Positions 28,574 to 36,872 of a stretch of 64,000 bases of DNA are shown one piece after another. Made by a program: the position numbers and the translations under genes. The first letter of the stretch is position 1. Each line of letters opens with the position of its first letter. The notes beneath the pieces were generated by a model. It saw only the letters and a list, made by a program, of their open reading frames with translations, did not search any database and was not told the DNA's origin. This stretch comes from VBAS01 sp963773465 (GTDB lineage Bacteria; Bacteroidota; Bacteroidia; Chitinophagales; Chitinophagaceae). Location of the stretch: the NCBI GenBank assembly GCA_963773465.1, contig CAVZBF010000001.1, forward strand, positions 1,674,001 through 1,738,000, read 5' to 3'.

Positions 28574-28640
28574 GTGAATGGTCAATGGTGAATGGTGAAT
28601 CAGCGTGTTCTTATTCACGATTCACCATTGACCATTGACT
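28574..28640. repeat. Inverted pair of four-unit 7-bp repeats
   Basis: Four units of the type GTGAATG, GTCAATG at 28574-28601 face four units of the type ATTCACC, ATTGACC at 28613-28640. A 17-bp arm (28577-28593 with 28620-28636) is exactly complementary. It separates the AraC run from the upstream YdeI-like gene on the same strand. Confidence 0.85.
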
Positions 28641-29302
28641 TATATATTCCTCGGATTTTTCCAACCTTTACCAAGCCTCTCAATTGTTCCATTAATCCTG
28701 TCTGTTCTTGTAGCTTCCTGTTTAGCCGTTACGATCCATTCTATGTATTCTTTTTTATTGGTAAAAGAAAGTGTATTGAAAAATTCAGATGCTTTTTTAT
28801 TTTTCTTCAATGCAGCAGCAAGATCATCCGGCAATTTCACTTCTTTGGTTTGCGGATTTACCCATTTAAATATTTCACGTTCGGGTTTTGGTTTTGCTTC
28901 TTTTTTTCTGTCGGCATCGGTTTTTGCACGAAAGCCAAACACACTCCATGTATCATCAAATGAAATCAAACTGATCCATGTAAGTTTATCGCCTTCGGCA
29001 AGCAAGCAATCCCAGCCTTTGTCCCTGTTAAGATCAGTTTGTAATCTGGAAGTTCCTTTGGGATAATACACCCAAACTATTACACCGGGTTTTACCAGTT
29101 TCATTACCTTACTCATCTGGTTTTCCATTTGTGCACGATTCAATACGAACCAATGCACCTGGTTATAATCTTTTCCTGATTCAACAACCTTTACACCTTT
29201 AGGTAAACCGTTTAATCCTTTTTGAAACTCTGAAGGCTCATTCAACGTCAACAATGTATCGCCTGCCTGTATTTTAAGTTTTTGGGAAATGGTATTCGCC
29301 AT
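28640..29302 (-). CDS. YdeI/OmpD-associated-type protein
   Basis: A 220-residue protein from MANTISQKLKIQAGDTL; the longer upstream start is not favoured. It appears two-part. The N-terminal half has VHWFVLNRAQMENQMSKVM and LVKPGVIVWVYYPKG, resembling the DUF3052-like fold. The C-terminal 60-70 residues have LPDDLAAALKKNKKASEFFNTLSFTNKKEYIEWI, the YdeI/OmdA-type helical domain. Some family members are linked to peptide resistance, and here the role is unknown. The stop codon overlaps the inverted heptad repeat. Confidence 0.82.
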   Translation of the reverse strand: MANTISQKLKIQAGDTLLTLNEPSEFQKGLNGLPKGVKVVESGKDYNQVHWFVLNRAQMENQMSKVMKLVKPGVIVWVYYPKGTSRLQTDLNRDKGWDCLLAEGDKLTWISLISFDDTWSVFGFRAKTDADRKKEAKPKPEREIFKWVNPQTKEVKLPDDLAAALKKNKKASEFFNTLSFTNKKEYIEWIVTAKQEATRTDRINGTIERLGKGWKNPRNI

Positions 29303-29358
29303 AAAAAAGATTTTATCAAAAATAATATTCCGACGAGATCGGCACTTATTGAATATTG

Positions 29359-29835
29359 CTAAATACTGGCAATGATCCAATAAAGTATCAGGAAGCACAC
29401 AACAAGTTTCATGAACGAACCCAATAAAAAACCAACAAAAGAACCAATAGCTGCTTTAAATGATTTTTTTGAATCCTGGCCGCCGATCAACTCACCAATA
29501 AAAGCCCCGACGAACGGACCAATAATAACACCGAATGGCCCTAACCAGAAAGCTGCGATAAAACCCAGCGTACAACCCCAAACTCCATACTTGGTGCCGC
29601 CAAATTTTTTTGTTCCCCAAATGGGAATGAGATAATCCAGCACCAATGAAACGACAACAACGGCGCCGAATATCCAATATGTTTTTGCGTCAAAAGGATC
29701 GGGGTTGCGAAACAATTGCAGAAGCATGCCTGCATACGCTATCGGCGGACCGGGCAATAAAGGCAACAGGCTGCCGGCAATACCAACAAGACCTAAAATA
29801 ATTCCGAGTATGATCCAAAGCCATTCCATAGTCAT
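29359..29835 (-). CDS. DUF456 family membrane protein
   Basis: A 158-residue protein with four to five hydrophobic helices and glycine-rich stretches (GIILGLVGIAGSLLPLLPGPP and FVGAFIGELIGGQ). These are the usual features of DUF456. No activity is known for the family. Its ATG overlaps the stop of the upstream lipoprotein gene (ATGA), which suggests translational coupling. Confidence 0.88.
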   Translation of the reverse strand: MTMEWLWIILGIILGLVGIAGSLLPLLPGPPIAYAGMLLQLFRNPDPFDAKTYWIFGAVVVVSLVLDYLIPIWGTKKFGGTKYGVWGCTLGFIAAFWLGPFGVIIGPFVGAFIGELIGGQDSKKSFKAAIGSFVGFLLGSFMKLVVCFLILYWIIASI

Positions 29836-30485
29836 CTAAAATAAACCTTAAATTTTCCGTTCGTTAATTTCTTTCTTGACTGTCCCACTATTGTTCCATT
29901 AAAATAACCTTCGACAAAGCTTGAGTTTATGTTTGTGATGGTCAGTTTGCATGGATCAGTGTTATCAAGAACATTTAAATGTAACCCTTGTAATGTGATA
30001 AGTTGGAAGTTTATTAGGGTTTTTGCCTGTGAGGGACTGTTTAATTCTGAATAATCCCCGGTGGTCGTATCTGATAATCCAAAACCAATCGTATTTTGAT
30101 TATCACTACCAAGGACAAATAATTTGCTTGAAAGTCCGGAATTCTTTGCCGCATTTACGTCCTTAGTAAAGGAATGATTAATCCCGTCAATTGTGACTGA
30201 AATAAATGGGGTATTATCAATCTTATCTTTTTTACAGCCAGGCAGATAAGTAAGGATTATACAGCTGATAATTATTTGACTTTTCTTAATACGACAGTAA
30301 TTTATCGTTGAAGTTAGGAATTTCGATTTTATATCACCCACGGGACGCAAAGGAACGGAGTTCGCAGGGAATTTTGCGCCGTTTATCGTTGCGAATGCTG
30401 CGAGAAACATGCAGAATAGCGATAAGAACGTTGAACGGATTGCGACGCAACAGGAGCCCAATCGAAGGAACAAAGCTGGTATCAA
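29832..30485 (-). CDS. Putative lipoprotein of unknown function, N-terminus uncertain
   Basis: The C-terminal 140 residues look real: a lipobox-like LTYLPGCKKD is followed by a beta-rich domain (ISVTIDGINHSFTKDV, NTIGFGLSDTTTGDY). About 80 residues precede it with poor composition and no good signal peptide start, so the true start is probably near the lipobox, lost to an upstream frameshift or using a non-ATG codon. The stop overlaps the DUF456 start. Such small exported beta proteins are common in Bacteroidota, and no function is assignable. Confidence 0.55.
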   Translation of the reverse strand: MIPALFLRLGSCCVAIRSTFLSLFCMFLAAFATINGAKFPANSVPLRPVGDIKSKFLTSTINYCRIKKSQIIISCIILTYLPGCKKDKIDNTPFISVTIDGINHSFTKDVNAAKNSGLSSKLFVLGSDNQNTIGFGLSDTTTGDYSELNSPSQAKTLINFQLITLQGLHLNVLDNTDPCKLTITNINSSFVEGYFNGTIVGQSRKKLTNGKFKVYFR

Positions 30486-30501
30486 AAGAAATTATTTGGC
30501 C

Positions 30502-30529
30502 ATAAACCATGAGCCATATGCCATAGACT
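30502..30529. repeat. 7-bp-period repeat upstream of dnaK
   Basis: Four consecutive units of the type ATAAACC, ATGAGCC keep strict 7-bp spacing between the divergent lipoprotein gene and dnaK. Confidence 0.65.
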
Positions 30530-30615
30530 GTGGACTGGTTGCTGCCAATTTTTCACCCCCTCACTTGATGGCACAATCATTGATTATCAGTGATTGAATA
30601 TTAAATTCATATACA

Positions 30616-32554
30616 ATGGGAAAAATAATTGGAATTGACTTAGGAACTACCAACAGCTGCGTTGCCGTAATGGAAGGCAACGAGCCGGTAGTAATTGCCA
30701 ATGATGAGGGTCGCCGCACAACCCCGTCTGTAGTGGCATTTTTGAAAAATGGCGAACGTAAAGTAGGTGACCCGGCCAAACGCCAGGCGATCACCAATCC
30801 GCAAAATACTATTACCAGTGTAAAGCGTTTTATGGGACGTCGCTATGATGAAGTGACTGAAGAGATAAGTCACTGGAGTTATAAAGTGGTAAAAGGTGAC
30901 AATAATACCGTTCGTATTGACATAGATGGCAGACTTATATACGCCGCAGGAAATTTCAGCAATGATCCTTCAGAAAATGAAGAAAACAGCTGAAGATTAC
31001 CTGGGCCAGGAAGTGACTGAAGCGGTGATCACCGTTCCTGCATATTTTAATGATGCACAGCGCCAGGCTACAAAAGAAGCCGGTGAAATTGCCGGTTTGA
31101 ATGTTCGCCGTATCGTGAATGAACCTACAGCAGCAGCACTGGCTTATGGCCTGGATAAAGGCAAACATGATCATAAGATCGCCGTGTTTGACCTTGGTGG
31201 TGGTACATTCGATATTTCCGTTCTTGAATTGGGCGATGGTGTATTTGAAGTAAAATCAACCAATGGTGATACCCACCTGGGTGGTGATGATTTTGATAAA
31301 GTGATCATGGACTGGCTGGCTGATGAATTTAAAAAAGATGAAGCGATCGATCTGCGCAAAGACCCGATGGCTTTGCAGCGTTTGAAAGAAGCTGCTGAAA
31401 AAGCAAAGGTTGAATTATCTTCTTCTACAGAAACAGAAATCAATCTTCCTTATATCACGGCAGTTGATGGTGTGCCCAAACACCTGGTAAAAAAATTGAC
31501 CCGTGCAAAATTTGAGCAACTTGCTGATAATTTATTTGCAACGTTGTTTGAAGCCCTGTGAAGCAGGCATTGAAAGATGCAGGTATGAACACATCAGCAG
31601 ATTGATGAAGTGATACTGGTAGGTGGTAGCTACACGTATCCCCAAAGTGCAGGAGATCGTTGAAAAATTCTTTGGTAAAAAACCAAACAAAGGTGTGAAC
31701 CCTGATGAAGTGGTGGCAGTTGGTGCAGCTATACAGGGTGCTGTATTAACCGGTGAAGTAAAAGATGTATTGTTGCTCGACGTTACTCCGCTTTCATCTG
31801 GGTATTGAAACAATGGGTGGTGTAATGACAACGATTGATTCCAAGCAATACAACTATTCCAACCAAGAAATCAGAAATATTCTCTACAGCCAGCGATAAC
31901 CAGCCCGGTGTACAGATACATGTATTGCAGGGTGAACGTCCGATGGCAAAAGACAATAAGAGCCTTGGTATGTTCAACCTGGATGGTATTCCGCCGGCAC
32001 CAAGAGGTGTTCCGCAGATCGAAGTAACATTTGATATTGATGCCAATGGTATCCTGCATGTAACTGCAAAAGATAAAGGCACAGGTAAAGAACAAAAGAT
32101 CCGTATTGAAGCAGGTAGTGGATTAAGCAAGGAAGAAATTGAAAAAATGAAGGATGAAGCAAAGGCCAATGAAGCAACAGATAAAGCCGAAAAAGAAAAG
32201 GTAGAGAAACTCAATCAGGCCGATAGCCTTGTATTCCAGACTGAAAAACAATTGAAAGAATATGGTGATAAAATACCGGCTGATAAAAAAGCACCTATTG
32301 AAACAGCAGTTAAATAAATTAAAAGAAGCGCATAAAGCACAGGATATTGCCGCAATTGATAGCAGCAATGGCAGAATTGAATGCTGCATGGACAGCAGCC
32401 AGCCAGGATATTTATAATGCTACAACAACAAGCTGGCGGAGCACAACAACCCGGTGCTGATGCAGGTGGTGCCGGACAGCAACAACAACCTGGTAGTGGA
32501 AATGGAAGTAATGCAGAGAATGTACAGGATGTGCCGTTTGAGGAGGTGAAATAA
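30616..32554 (+). CDS. dnaK: Hsp70 chaperone DnaK, ten inserted bases
   Basis: ATP-dependent chaperone. Motifs include GIDLGTTNSCVAV (start), NEPTAAALAYGLDK, DLGGGTFD, VGGSTRIPKVQ (after correction), GVPQIEVTFDIDANGILHV in the substrate domain and the C-terminal DVPFEEVK. The frame breaks near 30937, 31553, 31560, 31597, 31631, 31797, 31834, 32314, 32364 and 32423. In every case deleting one base restores the DnaK sequence. Ten insertions turn 1939 nt into 1929 nt, exactly 643 codons, a normal length. An essential gene this damaged is best explained by consensus error. No CIRCE operator is visible upstream. Confidence 0.93.
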
Positions 32555-32595
32555 ACCGGGATTGGTGGGATTAAAAGGATTATGATGAAATAGGG

Positions 32596-32625
32596 AAGCC
32601 TTCACAAAAACGTGGGGGCTTTTAC
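32596..32625 (+). terminator. dnaK terminator
   Basis: A 10-bp stem pairs 32596-32605 with 32612-32621 (two G-T pairs) and is followed by a short T run, 41 bp after the dnaK stop. Confidence 0.65.
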
Positions 32626-32640
32626 ACTTTACGATAAATT

Positions 32641-33921
32641 ATGACTGCTCCAAGTAGTTACGAGAAGGGTGACGTTTTTGAGGAAAAGATTTTTTCAATC
32701 ATAAAAGAGATGCTTGAAAATGAGCTATTATTTCTTCCAGGAAAAACAAGCAAAATTTTTAGAAAGAAAAAGTATTTCTCGCGAGATAGGAATGCAAATA
32801 TCATTTTTGATATTGCCATCGAAACTTCTATGCCTGGTTCTGATAATTTTTCTTTACTTACGCTAATCGAATGTAAAAATTATGATGTCCCAGTTGGAGT
32901 AGGCGATGTAGAGGAGTTTAGTTCAAAAATCAGCCAGGTAGGTGAACATAACACCAAAGGAATAATGATTACTATGTCCCCTTATCAAAGGAGTGCACAA
33001 AATGTTGCTATCTCCAAAAAAATAGCAATTGCTAAGTTGAATACTTCGGACAAGTTAGAATGGATTAGCAGACGAGAGGATGCAAAAAGTTATCAATCTA
33101 ACATAGAATTGTTATCTCAACAATTGGCAGGTGAAGTTGATAATAAATCTCCTCTAATTGGGAATGATGGCGGATTTGTTTTTACAAGCATTCAAGATTT
33201 TCTAATCTATAACCTAATTATAGATAAATATTTGCTTTCAAAGACTCATCTAAATATTCCGTATAAATCTGTAGAAGATATTCAGAATCGTATTAATGAA
33301 TTGTCCTTGAGTGATTGTTATGATCATTATAAATTAAATATTGAGAGACTCTGTCAACGATTATCTGAATTATATGAAATTGGATTTGAATTGGATCAGC
33401 CTCTAATGCCAGTTAAAGGCACTGATACCATTGGAAAGATAAGTTATAACCCGTTGACAATTTCTGTTTCTTCAACATTGAAATCAGATATTAATCGCTT
33501 TCGATTCACATTTTGTCACGAGGTCGGTCACCTTGTTTTGCATAGCGCTATTCTTAAAGATTATTTTGAAAATAGTATTGATACTGAGATTATGCAAAAG
33601 TCGGGTTTTGTTTATCCTGACAATTTTTCAAAGAGATTAGAAATACAGGCAAATATATTTGCTGCTCAATTATTAATGCCCACATTTTTTTTAAATAAAG
33701 TTGTTAAGAATTATTTCCAAGCGGAATCAATAAATAAGGGTTTTATCTATTTTGATGATCAACCGCAAAATATGAGATTGACACTGAATTTGCTTTCACA
33801 ATTTGAAGAATTATTTGGGGTATCTAAGGAAGCCGCAAAAATTAACTTAAAGGAGCGAGGCCTTTTAAAAGATGCAACTGATACGTCAATAGGAACACAT
33901 ATACGAAATACAGGTTATTAG
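32641..33921 (+). CDS. Fusion of Mrr-like PD-(D/E)XK nuclease and ImmA/IrrE metallopeptidase
   Basis: A 426-residue two-domain protein. Residues about 10-135 resemble Mrr-type restriction endonuclease domains, with a catalytic Asp in IIFDIAIE (D57), the ExK pair in LIECKNY (E77, K79), then GVGDVEEFSSKI and GIMITMSPYQRSAQNVA. Residues about 230-400 are an ImmA/IrrE (COG2856) zinc peptidase with HEVGH (293-297) and the third ligand in LEIQANIFAAQLLMP (E334). The gene is visibly more AT-rich than its neighbours and begins an accessory island of toxin-antitoxin genes. Likely a defence or conflict protein in which cleavage is coupled to proteolysis. The pairing and mechanism are inferred. Confidence 0.85.
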   Translation: MTAPSSYEKGDVFEEKIFSIIKEMLENELLFLPGKTSKIFRKKKYFSRDRNANIIFDIAIETSMPGSDNFSLLTLIECKNYDVPVGVGDVEEFSSKISQVGEHNTKGIMITMSPYQRSAQNVAISKKIAIAKLNTSDKLEWISRREDAKSYQSNIELLSQQLAGEVDNKSPLIGNDGGFVFTSIQDFLIYNLIIDKYLLSKTHLNIPYKSVEDIQNRINELSLSDCYDHYKLNIERLCQRLSELYEIGFELDQPLMPVKGTDTIGKISYNPLTISVSSTLKSDINRFRFTFCHEVGHLVLHSAILKDYFENSIDTEIMQKSGFVYPDNFSKRLEIQANIFAAQLLMPTFFLNKVVKNYFQAESINKGFIYFDDQPQNMRLTLNLLSQFEELFGVSKEAAKINLKERGLLKDATDTSIGTHIRNTGY

Positions 33922-33953
33922 AAAATGAAATAAAGTATTATAAATTATTACAA

Positions 33954-34046
33954 ATGGAAATAGAAATTTCACTCTCTGCGATTTTGCGCAGGGTAATAAT
34001 AGTAAACTAACTATGATTGGGACGTTTGACTCAATACACTTCGCGT
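33954..34046 (+). pseudogene. Truncated 5' copy of the DUF6941 gene
   Basis: The first about 85 bp closely match the start of the intact gene at 35944 (ATGGAAAT.GAAAT, CTCTCTGCGATTTTGCGCAG and AATAATAGTAAACT). The copy has lost one base after codon 5, which breaks the frame, and stops matching where the repeated TAGCATACC element begins. It lies 32 bp after the nuclease-peptidase fusion gene, so it is a remnant of a former downstream gene. Confidence 0.88.
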
Positions 34047-34062
34047 AGCATACCAACAAACG
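34040..34062. repeat. Hairpin element, copy 1 (right half only)
   Basis: Contains TAGCATACCAACAAA at 34046-34060, shared with two further copies. The left arm is missing, replaced by the DUF6941 remnant. Confidence 0.7.
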
Positions 34063-34072
34063 CATAAACCAA

Positions 34073-34351
34073 TTACTTCATTCTTGTATGTTTCAGCCGG
34101 TGAATAACAAGATGATCTTTTGTTAAGGAATAGATAAGCATGTAGTGCTTTGTTACAAGAGTTTTTCTGAATTGTGAGTGTTTCCTGCTTTTAAAACCTA
34201 TATGTGGATGCTTGAGGAGAATCTTTGATTTAAGAAGAAGTGTCTTTTGAAAATTATCAAGAACTTTTTCCGGCCAGCTTTCTTTCAGGTAACTGACAAT
34301 TTCCCAGAAATCTTTTTGAGCTGTTGCTGTCCAGACTACTTCTTTTTCCAT
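34073..34351 (-). CDS. RelE/ParE-superfamily toxin of a type II toxin-antitoxin pair
   Basis: A 92-residue protein with the ParE/RelE fold signature: VVWTATAQKDFWEIVSYLKE at the start and FRKTLVTKHYMLIYSLTKDHLVIHRLKHTR at the end. It probably inhibits translation or gyrase. It overlaps the antitoxin gene by 16 bp in the usual antitoxin-first order on the minus strand. Bracketed by two copies of the TAGCATACC hairpin element, so it may be a mobile cassette. Confidence 0.88.
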   Translation of the reverse strand: MEKEVVWTATAQKDFWEIVSYLKESWPEKVLDNFQKTLLLKSKILLKHPHIGFKSRKHSQFRKTLVTKHYMLIYSLTKDHLVIHRLKHTRMK

Positions 34352-34563
34352 GCTTCAAAGCGCTGCATTAATTCCTGGTGGCTGATAAAATCTCCTTTTG
34401 CATATTGGGCTTCAGATTCCTTTATAAGATTCTTATCTTCTGCACTTAATTCATCCCACCAATCACCAGTAGTAGAAAGCAGTTCTTTTGTTTCATTGAG
34501 AATCTGCTCATCGTCGCATTTGTCAACAAGCTCATGAATTTCCTTTTTAATTGAATTGTCCAT
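34336..34563 (-). CDS. Antitoxin partner of the ParE/RelE-type toxin
   Basis: A 75-residue acidic protein (MDNSIKKEIHELVDKCDDEQ and WWDELSAEDKNLIKESEAQ) upstream of and overlapping the toxin. Its size, charge, position and the DWWDELS segment are typical of Bacteroidota addiction-module antitoxins. A DNA-binding domain is not obvious. It probably wraps the toxin through its C-terminal helix. Confidence 0.82.
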   Translation of the reverse strand: MDNSIKKEIHELVDKCDDEQILNETKELLSTTGDWWDELSAEDKNLIKESEAQYAKGDFISHQELMQRFEAWKKK

Positions 34564-34610
34564 AGAAAAGCTTTAATCAAATTTAATAAAAATGTCGGGG
34601 AATTTCAGGC

Positions 34611-34656
34611 TCTTGTTGATAGGTCGCCATGCCTTTTGTATAGCATACCAACAAAA
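34611..34656. repeat. Hairpin element, copy 2
   Basis: Imperfect inverted repeat: a TTGTTGATA-type left arm and TACCAACAA right arm, with GTCGCCATGCC and GTATAGCATACC between. It separates the toxin-antitoxin pair from the SnoaL-like gene. Confidence 0.75.
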
Positions 34657-34711
34657 AAAGCAGAATGACTCTCGATGATCATTCTGCTGATTAAATAGAT
34701 TCTTCAACGTC

Positions 34712-35245
34712 TTATTTTTTCCCCGACGTATCGGCCGGCATCTGTTGCATCATTTTCGTCACATCGGCCATTGACATAAAACCCCAGTGGTCAGTAATTT
34801 TTCCATCAGCACCGTATTTGCAAACGTCTACAGTTTGCATGTCGCCATTTTCACCGGCTTTCATTCCCATCATTGGGTCATCTTTTGTTTGCGTCCATGT
34901 CTGTCTTACCCATACCATTGAATACTCATCATCTGCCAGCTCTTTCTTGATCTCATTTTTTACGTTACTCATCGTGCTCGACATTTGTGCAAACATAGCT
35001 TTCAGGTTGTCCAGGCCTTTTACTTCTCCCGTTGGAGCCGAATGATCAACACCATCAGTCGCGATATAATCTCCGGCTTTACTAAAGTCACCTTTCTCGA
35101 ACATGCTGATCACAGCCTTGAAAGTTTCCAGGTTCTTGTGGGCTTTTTCGCTTGTGCCGTCTTCATGAGCGGCATTATTGGTGCAGGTTACAAAGCAGCT
35201 TACAATAACTGCTGATACAGCAAATGCTAACTTTTTCATGAGCAA
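34712..35245 (-). CDS. SnoaL/NTF2-like exported lipoprotein
   Basis: A 177-residue protein with a signal sequence ending in a lipobox-like VSCFVTC. A SnoaL-type alpha+beta domain follows (DYIATDGVDHSAPTGEVKGLDNLKAMF and DVCKYGADGKITDHWGFMS). Family members include small cyclases and ligand-binding proteins, and no catalytic assignment can be made. It stands alone between two copies of a hairpin element, in the same orientation as the toxin-antitoxin pair. The alternative start MKKLAF lies two codons downstream. Confidence 0.8.
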   Translation of the reverse strand: MLMKKLAFAVSAVIVSCFVTCTNNAAHEDGTSEKAHKNLETFKAVISMFEKGDFSKAGDYIATDGVDHSAPTGEVKGLDNLKAMFAQMSSTMSNVKNEIKKELADDEYSMVWVRQTWTQTKDDPMMGMKAGENGDMQTVDVCKYGADGKITDHWGFMSMADVTKMMQQMPADTSGKK

Positions 35246-35403
35246 ATCATTTTTAATTAAACAATAATTGTTAAATCAAATTTCAAAGGCTACGGCCCTT
35301 AGCGAAAGAAGAATTAATTTTTAAAGGGAGGATAGTTGTTCCAGGTTGGGATTATAAAGCTATCAATTTTGTTTTAAAAAAAACAAGTAATCTGATGCAT
35401 AAA

Positions 35404-35456
35404 TATGGCCTTTGTTGGTAAGTCGTTCAGCCATGTGTATAGCATACCATCAAACA
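35404..35456. repeat. Hairpin element, copy 3
   Basis: TTTGTTGGTA on the left pairs with TACCATCAAA on the right. Between are AGTCGTTCAGCCATG and GTATAGCATACC, matching copy 2 in order and orientation. Confidence 0.75.
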
Positions 35457-35492
35457 ATACTACTTGCAGATAATTTTTTGTAATTTACAGCC

Positions 35493-35663
35493 ATGACTTC
35501 AATAGTGATTGATAAGAAAAAATATGTATTGGTGCCGGAAAAAGAATATCAGGCATTGCAAAAAAAAGCTGCACTGAAAAGCAAAGCACAGAACCTTCTC
35601 ACCGTAGAGCAAGCCCGGGCCTACAGTAAAAAATTAATCAGAAAATGGGCCGGAGAAAAATAG
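35493..35663 (+). CDS. Small antitoxin-like protein upstream of a RelE/ParE toxin
   Basis: A 56-residue frame starting MTSIVIDKKKYVLVPEKEYQ and ending in KLIRKWAGEK. It overlaps the toxin gene downstream by 19 bp. The short beta-hairpin-like N-terminus followed by a basic helix is typical of Phd/YefM-like or related small antitoxins of Bacteroidota. It would be missed with a 60-residue cutoff. Position and overlap are the main evidence. Confidence 0.78.
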   Translation: MTSIVIDKKKYVLVPEKEYQALQKKAALKSKAQNLLTVEQARAYSKKLIRKWAGEK

Positions 35664-35944
35664 AAGTAAGAACAAGTGCTGCCGAGAGTGTCGCTGCAAT
35701 TTCATGGTATATTGAATCAAAAGGCATGCTGGCGACTGCGGAAAAATTTGCTGACGCCGTATATAATTATTTTCTGAAGCTTGCTGATGACAGAAAATCT
35801 TATGCAATTTGCAAGGAACCTGCCAGAGCAGCATTAGGATACAAATGCATTCGATATAAAAAGAGATATACGATTGTATTTATCGAGTCTGACAAAGAAA
35901 TAATAATTTGTGAGTTCATTTCGTCAAAACTAATTTACTGGTAA
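35645..35944 (+). CDS. RelE/ParE-superfamily toxin, second system
   Basis: A 99-residue protein with the fold signature ESVAAISWYIESKGMLATAEKFADAVYNYF and the C-terminal YKCIRYKKRYTIVFIESDKEIIICEFI. It is different in sequence from the first toxin in this island. Its TAA stop shares the A with the ATG of the DUF6941 gene (TAATG), so toxin and DUF6941 protein are translationally coupled. Confidence 0.88.
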   Translation: MGRRKIEVRTSAAESVAAISWYIESKGMLATAEKFADAVYNYFLKLADDRKSYAICKEPARAALGYKCIRYKKRYTIVFIESDKEIIICEFISSKLIYW

Positions 35945-36336
35945 TGGAAATCGAAATCTTCACTCTCTGCGATTTTGCGCAGGATAATAATAGTAAACTG
36001 ACTGTGGTGGGAACATTTGATTCCATACATTCGAAATTGTTCCCGTTTGTGCAACAAAGCTTTTCTGTTGCCTGCAGGCTGCGTTTTTCTGAGAAAGAAA
36101 CAGGCGGTCATGATATGCGATTGCGATTTACTGATAGCAATAAACAGGAATTAATAAAACCCATCGAAGGGCAAATCAATATTGCAACGCCGCAAAACGG
36201 GCAGTACTCAGCGGTAAATCTTGTTTTTAATTTTAACCAGGTAAAATTTGAAAAGCCCGGCCGCTATTCATTCGAAATTTTTATCGATGATGAATGGACA
36301 TCGGGGTTGCCATTGTTTGTAAACCACGTTGCATAG
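35944..36336 (+). CDS. DUF6941 family protein coupled to a toxin-antitoxin pair
   Basis: A 130-residue beta-rich cytoplasmic protein: MEIEIFTLCDFAQDNNSKLTVVGTFDSI, FSVACRLRFSEKETG and FEKPGRYSFEIFIDDEW. I recognise it as DUF6941-like, a family without known function. The one-base overlap with the upstream toxin makes antitoxin-toxin-DUF6941 a three-gene operon. A truncated second copy of its 5' end lies 2 kb upstream after the nuclease-peptidase gene. Confidence 0.8.
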   Translation: MEIEIFTLCDFAQDNNSKLTVVGTFDSIHSKLFPFVQQSFSVACRLRFSEKETGGHDMRLRFTDSNKQELIKPIEGQINIATPQNGQYSAVNLVFNFNQVKFEKPGRYSFEIFIDDEWTSGLPLFVNHVA

Positions 36337-36872
36337 GAAATTTACTTCTCAGTACTTTCTTTTATAATTATTTGAGACTATTTAATTGAGGGAAACAAAT
36401 TGTTGCCCGTCATATTTCTCATTACCACCAATGTTATTCAATTCTTATAATAATAGTAATTTCATATTTTTTAAAGAAATTATTTATGTGTAATTGTTTA
36501 CTCATTTCGTAAATAGTATACTTTAAAATTTATTGACAATAACGTTTTTTACGCAGTATCATTTACTATATACTGCAAATCAACAAACAGTTGAGGTAAC
36601 CCATTTCCCCAATGATTTTTTGAAAATAATTTTTTTTCTGTAAGTGATTGTATTTAAAAAATCAATGCCTATAGCAAACAATTTTTTATCAAATTACTTC
36701 TTCATTCATTTGTATAGTAAGCGATTCATACGTATATTTGCATCTCAAAACTGAGCAAAAAATAAACTACAAGAACGTAACCTAACCAGTCCTATTTTAA
36801 ATTTCCTGGTTTTATTACTTCCCAAGAGCTCAGACGATTGTTAACCGACAGATTAAAAAAAAGGAGAGTATT
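36337..36872. other. AT-rich non-coding region with promoter and long leader
   Basis: No gene is seen for about 535 bp. The left 370 bp is strongly AT-rich without clear structure. The right part holds the promoter at 36709-36740 and a predicted leader of about 130 nt ending in a strong AAGGAG ribosome-binding site before 36873. Confidence 0.7.
36709..36740 (+). promoter_or_regulatory. Consensus Bacteroidota promoter
   Basis: TTTG at 36709-36712 and TATATTTG at 36733-36740 are separated by 20 bp, a close match to the -33/-7 consensus. It would drive the 76-residue protein gene. Confidence 0.75.

Noticed and set aside
30350..30482. Possible small RNA upstream of dnaK in a GC-richer stretch
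   Set aside because: The stretch overlaps the doubtful N-terminal part of a lipoprotein frame and shows no clear stem-loop or promoter and terminator pair.
30616..32554. dnaK as a true pseudogene
   Set aside because: All breaks are single extra bases that restore perfect Hsp70 motifs; loss of this chaperone would be harmful and no second copy is in the window.
34611..35456. Definitive attC sites of an integron
   Set aside because: The hairpin elements lack a convincing GTTRRRY/RYYYAAC core and no integrase is present, so only a cassette-like arrangement is claimed.
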